Position numbers and translations under genes: made by a program. The notes beneath the pieces were generated by a model. The model saw nothing but the letters and a program-made list of their open reading frames with translations. It made no database searches and was not told where the DNA came from. From Selenomonadaceae bacterium UBA3796 (GTDB lineage: Bacteria; Bacillota; Negativicutes; Selenomonadales; Selenomonadaceae): a DNA stretch of 10,887 bases. Position 1 is the first letter of the stretch, and each line of letters starts with the position of its first letter. Location: the NCBI GenBank assembly GCA_002369175.1, contig DFES01000174.1:1-10887 (forward strand), read 5' to 3'. Shown one piece after another: positions 1-6,055 of this stretch.

Positions 1-2
1 CC

Positions 3-1175
3 ATTGCTGAGGAAATGAAGGCCAAAGGCCTCGTGGATGAGGTTAAGCAGAAGACCGGTCTTATGATCGACGCATATTTCTCCGGCACGAAGATCAAGTG
101 GATTCTCGACAACGTGGAGGGTGCTCGTCAGCGTGCTGAGAATGGAGAACTTCTCTTTGGCACCATCGACACCTGGCTCATCTGGAAGCTCACGGGCGGC
201 AAGGCTCATGTGACGGATTATTCCAATGCATCCCGTACCATGATCTACAACATCAAGGAACTCAAGTGGGATGACCAGCTCCTTGGCTACCTCAATATCC
301 CGAAGTGCATGCTTCCCGAGGTTAAGCCCTCGTCCTGCGTCTATGGCGAGTCGATTCCTTCGATCCTCGGCGCACCGATTCCTGTTTCCGGCGCAGCAGG
401 CGACCAGCAGGCAGCCCTCTTCGGCCAGAACTGCTTCGAGCCGGGCATGGCAAAGAACACTTATGGCACAGGCTGCTTCATGCTCATGAATACGGGCACG
501 GAGATCCACGAGTCCAAGAACGGCCTCGTTACTACCATTGCTTGGGGCTTGGACGGCAAAGTGGAGTATGCTCTTGAAGGCTCCATCTTCGTTGCCGGTT
601 CCGCCATCCAGTGGCTCCGCGATGGTGTCCGCCTTGTGGATTCCGCACCGGATTCCGAGTGGGTGGCAAAGAAGGTCAAGGATACGGACGGCGTCTATGT
701 TGTTCCCGCATTCGTCGGTCTCGGAGCGCCCTATTGGGATCAGAATGCACGCGGCACCATCATCGGCATTACCCGCGGCACTACGAAGGCTCATATCGTA
801 AGGGCTACTTTGGATTCCCTTGCATACCAGACCCGTGATGTGCTGGATGCTATGGAGGCAGATTCCGGCAACAAGCTGACGGAGCTCAAGGTGGATGGCG
901 GCGCAGTCGCCAATAATCTCCTCATGCAGTTCCAGGCGGATCTCCTGGGTGTTCCTGTGGATCGTCCGCAGATCACGGAGACGACAGCTCTTGGCGCTGC
1001 ATATCTTGCAGGTCTTGCTGTGGGCGTATGGGGCAACAAGGAAGAGCTTACCAGCAGCTGGAAGCTCGACACCCGCTTTGAGCCTGCCATGGATAAGTCT
1101 GAGGCAGATCGCCTTTACAAGGGTTGGAGGAAGGCTGTCAAGCATTCCATGCACTGGCTGGATGAAGAAGAGTAA
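3..1175 (+). CDS. glpK: Glycerol kinase, 5'-truncated by the window edge
   Basis: This cytoplasmic FGGY-family kinase makes sn-glycerol 3-phosphate from glycerol and ATP. The frame is open from base 3, and the first visible residues align near residue 112 of E. coli GlpK, so about 110 N-terminal residues lie outside the window. Visible signature elements include AYFSGTK (glycerol-site Tyr), GDQQAALFG with the catalytic Asp codon at 402-404, NTYGTGCF with the nucleotide-site Thr, AGSAIQWL, GLGAPYWD and DGGAVANN. All active-site residues in the visible part are therefore canonical. The loop just before GDQQ lacks the GGTR segment that binds fructose-1,6-bisphosphate in E. coli, and it has no histidine where some Firmicutes enzymes are phosphorylated by HPr, so regulation may differ. 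The gene is followed after 123 bases by glpF on the same strand. Function is secure; the start cannot be seen. Confidence 0.97.
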   Translation: MAEEMKAKGLVDEVKQKTGLMIDAYFSGTKIKWILDNVEGARQRAENGELLFGTIDTWLIWKLTGGKAHVTDYSNASRTMIYNIKELKWDDQLLGYLNIPKCMLPEVKPSSCVYGESIPSILGAPIPVSGAAGDQQAALFGQNCFEPGMAKNTYGTGCFMLMNTGTEIHESKNGLVTTIAWGLDGKVEYALEGSIFVAGSAIQWLRDGVRLVDSAPDSEWVAKKVKDTDGVYVVPAFVGLGAPYWDQNARGTIIGITRGTTKAHIVRATLDSLAYQTRDVLDAMEADSGNKLTELKVDGGAVANNLLMQFQADLLGVPVDRPQITETTALGAAYLAGLAVGVWGNKEELTSSWKLDTRFEPAMDKSEADRLYKGWRKAVKHSMHWLDEEE

Positions 1176-1180
1176 AGTAC

Positions 1181-1209
1181 TTGCTTGAAAGAGCCTTTTG
1201 TGAGATAAT
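1181..1209 (+). promoter_or_regulatory. Candidate internal promoter for glpF
   Basis: TTGCTT (1181-1186) and GATAAT (1204-1209) are 17 bases apart, with an upstream TGA that would make an extended -10. The -35 is weak (3 of 6 matches). If used, it would let glpF be expressed apart from glpK. This is a prediction from motif match only. Confidence 0.3.
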
Positions 1210-1211
1210 GG

Positions 1212-1250
1212 GCGGGTTGGGTTTGGCGGCTTCACCACCTCTCGACCCGC
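1212..1250 (+). other. Intercistronic hairpin between glpK and glpF
   Basis: A 10-bp stem (1212-1221 with 1241-1250, two G-U pairs) encloses a smaller stem (1225-1229 with 1235-1239, one mismatch) and a CTTCA loop. No T-run follows, so it is unlikely to be a simple terminator. It could be a processing or mRNA-stability element that sets different glpK and glpF levels. Confidence 0.5.
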
Positions 1251-1298
1251 ATATCCGCATTAATACATTTTATTTTTCAGAAAGAAGGATGAAAAACA

Positions 1299-2039
1299 AT
1301 GGTAACAGGTTCGGAAAACCTCTTTGGCGAGTTTTTTGGCACGTTGGTTCTGGTTGTCTTCGGTTGCGGCGTCTGTGCAAACTTGACCCTCACGAAGTCG
1401 AAGGGTGTCGGCGGCGGCTGGATTTGCATAGCCTTCGGATGGGGTCTGGCAGTGACCCTCGGCGTGTTCACGGCCACGACGCTCGGCGCTCCCCAGGGCG
1501 ACCTCAATCCTGCGGTTACACTTGCGAAGACGCTGGCAGGGGTTTATACCTTTGGTCAGTTTATCATGACTTCCCTCGTGCAGATTTTAGGCGGCATCGT
1601 CGGCGCTGCCATCGTATGGCTCGCTTATCTGCCTCACTGGTCTGAGACTCCGGATCCTGCCGCAAAGCTTGGCATTTTCTCTACGGCTCCTGCGATCCGC
1701 AATGCTGCCGCAAACTTCCTCACAGAGACGATTGCTACGTTCTTCCTGATGTTCGTCATCTGGATGATCTTCTCCGGTCCGGTGGGCGCAATGGTTCCCG
1801 GATATGGCCCGTACATCGTTGGTATGCTCATCGTGGCTCTTGGCCTTTCCCTTGGCGGCCCCACGGGTTATGCCATGAACCCCGCCCGTGACCTTGGTCC
1901 TCGCATTGCCCATGCAATCCTTCCGATTCCCGGCAAGGGCGGCTCTGACTGGGGCTATGCATGGATTCCAGTGTTCGCTCCCCTCTGCGGCGCACTGCTC
2001 GCATATCTGGTTGCAAGCGCTTGCGGGTTCCCCTTCTAA
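1299..2039 (+). CDS. glpF: Glycerol uptake facilitator (aquaglyceroporin, MIP family)
   Basis: This inner-membrane channel lets glycerol diffuse into the cell, where glycerol kinase traps it. The 246-residue product shows the MIP fold: both half-helix signatures are present, LNPAVT (Asn70-Pro71-Ala72) and MNPARD (Asn194-Pro195-Ala196). The Asp after NPAR is the mark of glycerol-conducting members. Trp48 and Arg197 match the selectivity-filter Trp and Arg of E. coli GlpF; its filter Phe appears as Tyr191. The segment before the first NPA reads GDLNPAV instead of the common GAHLNPAV, so the usual filter-region His is Asp here, a variant I recall from some Firmicutes facilitators. The protein is shorter than E. 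coli GlpF (281 residues). The start is fixed by AGAAGGA at 1283-1289, nine bases before the ATG. It is probably co-transcribed with the upstream glpK and ends at a strong terminator. Confidence 0.95.
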   Translation: MVTGSENLFGEFFGTLVLVVFGCGVCANLTLTKSKGVGGGWICIAFGWGLAVTLGVFTATTLGAPQGDLNPAVTLAKTLAGVYTFGQFIMTSLVQILGGIVGAAIVWLAYLPHWSETPDPAAKLGIFSTAPAIRNAAANFLTETIATFFLMFVIWMIFSGPVGAMVPGYGPYIVGMLIVALGLSLGGPTGYAMNPARDLGPRIAHAILPIPGKGGSDWGYAWIPVFAPLCGALLAYLVASACGFPF

Positions 2040-2063
2040 TCGAATAAATCATTGAAACCATAG

Positions 2064-2109
2064 GAGCTGTCGTACGAAGAAGATCTTCGTGCGGCAGCTC
2101 TTTTTCTTT
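2064..2109 (+). terminator. Rho-independent terminator after glpF
   Basis: A 16-position stem (2064-2079 with 2085-2100, including G-U pairs) closes a five-base loop and is followed at once by TTTTTCTTT. It ends the glpK-glpF transcript and separates it from the next unit. Confidence 0.9.
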
Positions 2110-2133
2110 ATCGGGACTCGTTGCATTGCATGG

Positions 2134-2163
2134 TTGCAGACAGGCCGATTTGTATGGTATGAT
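2134..2163 (+). promoter_or_regulatory. Promoter for the permease-hyuA unit
   Basis: TTGCAG (2134-2139) and TATGAT (2158-2163) are 18 bases apart, with TGG directly before the -10 giving an extended -10. It lies between the glpF terminator and the permease start and gives a leader of about 60 bases. The leader contains a small perfect 5-bp hairpin with an AAAA loop at 2185-2198. Confidence 0.6.
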
Positions 2164-2217
2164 ACAGGGCGCGAAACATCATGTTTGCCAAAAGGCAATG
2201 CATGACAGGGATTTTGT

Positions 2218-2225
2218 GGGGAGGA
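2218..2225 (+). promoter_or_regulatory. Ribosome binding site deciding the permease start
   Basis: GGGGAGGA lies six bases before the ATG at 2232. The in-frame ATG at 2181 has no comparable site, so the shorter start is preferred. Confidence 0.8.
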
Positions 2226-2231
2226 TTTGGA

Positions 2232-3614
2232 ATGACTTTTTCTGGCATTTTGCTATTGGGCGGTTTCGTCCTGTTTGCCGTGCTCATGGTGGTGCGGCTC
2301 TTGCCTACGTTGCTGGCACTTCCGCTCATGGCGGCTTGGATTGCCTGGGTAGCCGGGCTGCCTTTTTTGACCTGGGCCAATGAGGTGCTTTTGGGTGGGG
2401 CTATGCGGCTGTCCTCGGCGATTGCTCTGGTGGTGTTTGGCTCCATGTTCGCTCGTGTCATCCAAAAGACGGGGATCAGCAGCGGCATTATCAAGAAAGC
2501 CGCCGAGCTGGCCGGGGATCGTCCCATTGTCATCGCCTTTCTCATGCTGGCGGCCACGGCCTTTGTATTCACAGGCATGAGCGGCTTGGGGGCGGTGCTG
2601 ATGGTCGGTTCCATCGTTCTGCCCATCATGACCAGCGCGGGCATTTCCTCGCTGGATGCCGCCGTGATTTTGCTCATGGGGATCAATCTCGGCCTGATGG
2701 CGAACATTGCCAGCTATGGCACGTTCATCGGCATTTTTGGCAGTGAGGCCGCGTTGTACTATTACTTTCCCGGCATAGCCATTGCGGCTCTGGTCGCCGC
2801 TCTTTACGTCTTGCGCAACGTGCCGCGCGGCACGGGCGGAGAAGGCTCATTGCTGGGGTTATTGCTTCGCGTCGTCCGTGGCGTTCTGTCGGTTCCCGTC
2901 AGCCTCATCAGACTTCTGGGAAATGTGCGGTTCCATCAGCCGAGTGAGCTGGTCAGAAAGCGCAAGGATTTGCCACCGGCAGCGCTGATTGCCCCGGTGC
3001 TGCCCCTGATTTTTATCGGTATTGCTGCGTTCCTTTTTGGCTTGGGCAGCCCCAAAACCGGAGCCATCGATCCGGTGGCGGCGGCCATCCTGGGCTTCTT
3101 GCTGTCGGCTGTGTACGCAGCCCTGGTGACTCGTCCCCGACAGACGGTCAATCTTTTGGCCGGGGCTTTCGTGGAGGGCATTCAGAGTGTGGCAGGGGTA
3201 TTGTTCCTCTTTATCGGCATTGGCATGCTGGTCACGGCTACGGCGCATCCCCTGGCCGCACCGGTGCTGAACCCCATCCTTATTTCTATCTTGCCGTCTT
3301 CGCTGACGGGGCTTTTCATCGTCTTTGCTCTCTTTGCCCCGGCGGCACTCTACCGTGGGCCGTTCAATATGTTTGGCATGGGCGCGGGCATTGCCGCCAT
3401 CCTCGTGGGCTTCGGAACCTTCCCGCCGGAAGCTCTTTGCGGAATGTTCTTGGGCGTGGGCTTTGTGCAGGCCATTGCCGACCCGACCAATTCGCATAAC
3501 ACATGGATTGGCGGTTTTACCGGTGTGGACACGACCGTGATTTTAAAGCGGATTCTGCCCTATAGCTGGATGATGTGCATTTTGATGCTGCTCTGTGTGG
3601 TCGTGACCCACTAA
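2232..3614 (+). CDS. Polytopic membrane transporter, ion-transporter-superfamily-like, substrate unknown
   Basis: The 460-residue product is almost wholly hydrophobic, with roughly ten to twelve membrane-spanning stretches and one more basic central loop at about residues 180-235. The overall look (paired hydrophobic halves, Gly/Ser-rich re-entrant segments such as TGMSGLGAV and NLGLMANIAS) resembles GntP/CitMHS-type secondary carriers of organic anions, but I do not recognise a precise family. A polar motif DPTNSHNTWI at about residues 417-426 near the C-terminus stands out and may line the substrate path. An upstream in-frame ATG at 2181 would add 17 residues but has no ribosome site. The gene is followed after 21 bases by the hydantoinase/oxoprolinase-family gene, so it most likely imports or exports that enzyme's substrate or product. 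The transporter call is solid; the substrate is not known. Confidence 0.75.
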   Translation: MTFSGILLLGGFVLFAVLMVVRLLPTLLALPLMAAWIAWVAGLPFLTWANEVLLGGAMRLSSAIALVVFGSMFARVIQKTGISSGIIKKAAELAGDRPIVIAFLMLAATAFVFTGMSGLGAVLMVGSIVLPIMTSAGISSLDAAVILLMGINLGLMANIASYGTFIGIFGSEAALYYYFPGIAIAALVAALYVLRNVPRGTGGEGSLLGLLLRVVRGVLSVPVSLIRLLGNVRFHQPSELVRKRKDLPPAALIAPVLPLIFIGIAAFLFGLGSPKTGAIDPVAAAILGFLLSAVYAALVTRPRQTVNLLAGAFVEGIQSVAGVLFLFIGIGMLVTATAHPLAAPVLNPILISILPSSLTGLFIVFALFAPAALYRGPFNMFGMGAGIAAILVGFGTFPPEALCGMFLGVGFVQAIADPTNSHNTWIGGFTGVDTTVILKRILPYSWMMCILMLLCVVVTH

Positions 3615-3635
3615 GCAAGCCGGGGAGGGAGAACG

Positions 3636-5780
3636 ATGCGTCAAGTACGGATTGGCATTGATGTGGGTGGTACATTCACGGATGCCGTGGCCATTGACAA
3701 TGCCACTTATGAAATCATTGCCCGGGAAAAAATTCCCACGACTCACGACTCCAGAGAGGGCGTAGCCGAAGGAATTATCACCATCCTGCAACATATCCTG
3801 CAGAAAAACCATATTGCCCCGGAAGAGGTAGTGTTTATCGCCCACGGTACGACCCAGGCCACCAATGCCCTGTTGGAGGGCGATGTGGCCGTGACCGGTG
3901 TGCTGGCCATGGGGAGTGGCTTGGAGGCAGGTCGTGCTAAAGCAGCCAGTGATGTGGGAAACATCCCTCTGGCACCGGGCAAGACCCTGCGTACCATCCA
4001 CGCTTATGTGGAAACGGCAGATGCCGCTGCCTCCGCCGCCGCGATCCAAGAAAAACTCACCAACTTGAAACAGCAAGGCGCCGAGGTCATTGTTGCCACG
4101 GAAGCATTCGGTGTGGATGATGCTGCCAATGAAAAATTCGTGATGCACCAGGCCGGGGAAATGGGCCTCTATGCCACGGGCGGGCATGAAGTGTCGCAGC
4201 TCTACGGCCTCAGGGTGAGGACGCGGACGGCGGTGGTCAACGGCAGCCTGATCCCGAAGATGATGGAGACGGCGGATATGACGGAGGCTTGTGTCAAGCG
4301 TTCCGGCATTGGCGCATCCCTCATGATTATGCGCTGCGATGGCGGGGTCATGACCGTGGACGAAGTGCGGCGACGACCCATTCTCACCATGCTGTCGGGA
4401 CTGGCAGCGGGCGTGGCGGGTGTCCTCATGTATGAGCGACTGTCCGACGGGATTTTCCTGGAGGCGGGCGGCACATCCACGGATATTTCCGTGGTGAAAG
4501 ACGGGCGGGTTATGGTGCGCTACGGTGAAGTGGGCGGACACAAGACCTACCTGTCTTCGCTGGATGTCCGCACACTGGGGGTTGCGGGCGGCAGTATGAT
4601 ACGGGTGGAAAACGGGAACATTACGGACGTTGGGCCAAGAAGCGCTCATATCGCCGGACTGACCTATGAAGTATTTTCGCCGCCGCTGGATCAGCCCCGT
4701 CTGGAGTTGGTCGCGCCACGGAAAGAGGATGCCCCGGTCTATGGAGCCATCGTTGGCAGCGATGGACGGCGCGTCGCCCTGACTTTGGCCGGGGCGGCCA
4801 ATCTTTTGGGCAGCGTCCCCAAGGGCGATTATGCTTATGACGAGGCGGGACGGCAGGCTGCCCGGCTGGCCTGGGGCGCTTTGGGGGATGCCATCGGCTG
4901 CAGCGCAGAGGAAGCGGCAAGGCAGGCAATGGATATTGCCGTGGAAAAGATTTGGGCCATCGTCCTCCGTCTTATCCGAGAATATGAGCTTTCCCCCAAC
5001 GTGCTTTGTCTGGCAGGAGGCGGCGGCAGCGGCGGTGTTATCGTTCCTTACTTGGGGGAAAAGAAACATATCCGCTGGAAAATCGTCAAGAATGCACCCA
5101 TCATTTCCACCATCGGCGTGGCCATGGCCATGGTGCGGGAAGTGGTGGAGCGCACGGTGATGCAGCCAACCGAGGCGGATATCCGCGCCATTCGCCGCGA
5201 GGCAATGGAAAAGGTTTTGCGCTCCGGCGCGCAGGAGTCAACGGTGGAAATCGCCATAGAGATCGACAAACAGGCCAATATCCTGCGAGCCGTGGCCATG
5301 GGCGCGACAGAACTCAGGAAAACCGATGCGTCAGCCGGGGAACGATCGCCGGAGGAGCTCAAGAAAATCGCAGCCGAGTCCATGAATCTGCCCATAGAAA
5401 ATATTCAGGAAGTAGCCGCTACGGGAGCATGGCATATATTTGACGGTCGCTACAAGAAACGCATTTTCGGCATCTTCCCCATCGAAAAACATCGGGTGCG
5501 TGTCCTGAACCGCAGGGGCATCGTTTGTCTCCAACGCGAGGGAGTGGGGGCCATCGTCACCTCGAAAGCGGGACTGAAAGCCGATCTGGAGGCTCTGCTG
5601 GAAGATACCGTGGAATACGGCACGGTCGGCGGGGAACTGCCGGGTCTGTTCGCCTATTACGGGGAGAAGCAAATGGATTTATGCGGCCTCGCCACCGGGG
5701 AACAGGTCATTGACCTCATGGCGATGGAAGTGGAATTTTTGCCGGAGGATGAAAAAATCATCGTGCTGGCGGTGAAGTGA
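3636..5780 (+). CDS. Hydantoinase/oxoprolinase-family ATPase (HyuA type), orphan
   Basis: The 714-residue cytoplasmic protein belongs to the ASKHA-fold HyuA family, which includes ATP-dependent N-methylhydantoinase A, 5-oxoprolinase and the acetone/acetophenone carboxylase subunits. Visible marks are the phosphate-binding IGIDVGGTFTDA at residues 6-17, AHGTTQATNALLEG at 69-82, FLEAGGTSTDISVV at 274-287 and LAGGGGSGG at 459-467. The length fits bacterial HyuA. The C-terminal 200 residues, including the segment around KKRIFGIFPIEKHRVRV (607-623), do not resemble the classical C-terminal domain I know. No HyuB-type partner is encoded before or after it, whereas the classical enzymes need one. 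It is translated from GGGGAGG at 3622-3628, 21 bases after the permease stop, so the two genes form an operon. Substrate and reaction cannot be assigned; family membership is sure. Confidence 0.85.
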   Translation: MRQVRIGIDVGGTFTDAVAIDNATYEIIAREKIPTTHDSREGVAEGIITILQHILQKNHIAPEEVVFIAHGTTQATNALLEGDVAVTGVLAMGSGLEAGRAKAASDVGNIPLAPGKTLRTIHAYVETADAAASAAAIQEKLTNLKQQGAEVIVATEAFGVDDAANEKFVMHQAGEMGLYATGGHEVSQLYGLRVRTRTAVVNGSLIPKMMETADMTEACVKRSGIGASLMIMRCDGGVMTVDEVRRRPILTMLSGLAAGVAGVLMYERLSDGIFLEAGGTSTDISVVKDGRVMVRYGEVGGHKTYLSSLDVRTLGVAGGSMIRVENGNITDVGPRSAHIAGLTYEVFSPPLDQPRLELVAPRKEDAPVYGAIVGSDGRRVALTLAGAANLLGSVPKGDYAYDEAGRQAARLAWGALGDAIGCSAEEAARQAMDIAVEKIWAIVLRLIREYELSPNVLCLAGGGGSGGVIVPYLGEKKHIRWKIVKNAPIISTIGVAMAMVREVVERTVMQPTEADIRAIRREAMEKVLRSGAQESTVEIAIEIDKQANILRAVAMGATELRKTDASAGERSPEELKKIAAESMNLPIENIQEVAATGAWHIFDGRYKKRIFGIFPIEKHRVRVLNRRGIVCLQREGVGAIVTSKAGLKADLEALLEDTVEYGTVGGELPGLFAYYGEKQMDLCGLATGEQVIDLMAMEVEFLPEDEKIIVLAVK

Positions 5781-5844
5781 TGACGATGCGCCAAATGTTT
5801 CGTGCATGGAAGAAATGTATTCCTGTATACAAGCCGGCGGGTTA

Positions 5845-5873
5845 TTGACAGGAGGCTCTTCATCCAATATAAT
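5845..5873 (+). promoter_or_regulatory. Perfect-consensus sigma70 promoter of amt-glnK
   Basis: TTGACA (5845-5850) and TATAAT (5868-5873) are exactly 17 bases apart, a full match to the housekeeping consensus. Transcription should start near 5880. The -35 is the left arm of an inverted repeat (TTGACAGG at 5845-5852, CCTGTCAA at 5878-5885) that brackets the promoter and could be an operator. A separate palindrome, TGTATACA, lies at 5824-5831 just upstream. Confidence 0.85.
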
Positions 5874-5903
5874 GAACCCTGTCAACAGATGAACGGCAAC
5901 GGA

Positions 5904-5944
5904 GCCTGCGCAATCGTTTTACGATTGCACGGGCTTTTGTTTTT
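5904..5944 (+). terminator. Terminator/attenuator hairpin 1 in the amt leader
   Basis: A stem of 13 positions (5904-5916 with 5922-5934; one G-U pair, one C-A mismatch) and a TTTTA loop are followed by TTTTGTTTTT. It begins about 24 bases after the predicted amt start. It therefore either ends read-through from the hyuA unit or attenuates the amt-glnK transcript, giving a short RNA of about 65 bases. Confidence 0.8.
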
Positions 5945-5988
5945 CTCAGGATGTTGACAGAGTGCTTCATATCAGAAACAGCGGGACA

Positions 5989-6035
5989 ACGGCGTCTGGC
6001 GGGAGGATGTTATCCTTTTGCACGGCGCCGTTTTT
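5989..6035 (+). terminator. Terminator/attenuator hairpin 2 directly before the amt ribosome site
   Basis: ACGGCG (5989-5994) pairs with CGCCGT (6026-6031). The inner AGGAT/ATCCT pairs around a GTT loop, and most positions between can pair through G-C and G-U bonds with two mismatches. A TTTTT run (6031-6035) follows and the amt ribosome site starts five bases later. This placement is typical of a leader attenuator. Confidence 0.6.
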
Positions 6036-6039
6036 CGTT

Positions 6040-6047
6040 GGAAAGGA
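6040..6047 (+). promoter_or_regulatory. Ribosome binding site deciding the amt start
   Basis: GGAAAGGA lies eight bases before the ATG at 6056. The in-frame ATG at 6047 overlaps the site itself, and a still longer frame back to 5951 runs through the leader hairpin, so 6056 is the best start. Confidence 0.7.
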
Positions 6048-6055
6048 TGATTCTT

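Larger units (their letters stand above)
5845..5960. repeat. Three alternating copies of TTGACAG around the amt promoter and leader
   Basis: TTGACAG occurs at 5845-5851, as its reverse complement at 5879-5885, and again at 5954-5960. The second and third copies extend to a perfect 9-bp complement (5879-5887 with 5952-5960). In RNA this would put the first terminator hairpin inside a closed loop. The copies could be DNA operators or an RNA switch. Confidence 0.55.

Noticed and set aside
2181..2231. Earlier ATG for the permease
   Set aside because: There is no ribosome site before 2181, while GGGGAGGA stands correctly spaced before 2232.
3543..5069. Long open frame on the minus strand (508 codons) opposite the permease end and the HyuA gene
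   Set aside because: Its translation is rich in His, Arg, Gln and Gly with no recognisable domain, and it mirrors a well-supported gene on the plus strand; a codon-bias shadow.
5780..5848. A 22-codon frame starting on the HyuA stop codon
   Set aside because: It overlaps the stop in a TGATG arrangement but has only a weak ribosome site and no recognisable product; too short to support.
5951..6055. N-terminal extension of Amt back to the ATG at 5951
   Set aside because: The extra 35 residues are encoded by the second leader hairpin and would precede a good signal peptide; the ribosome site supports 6056.
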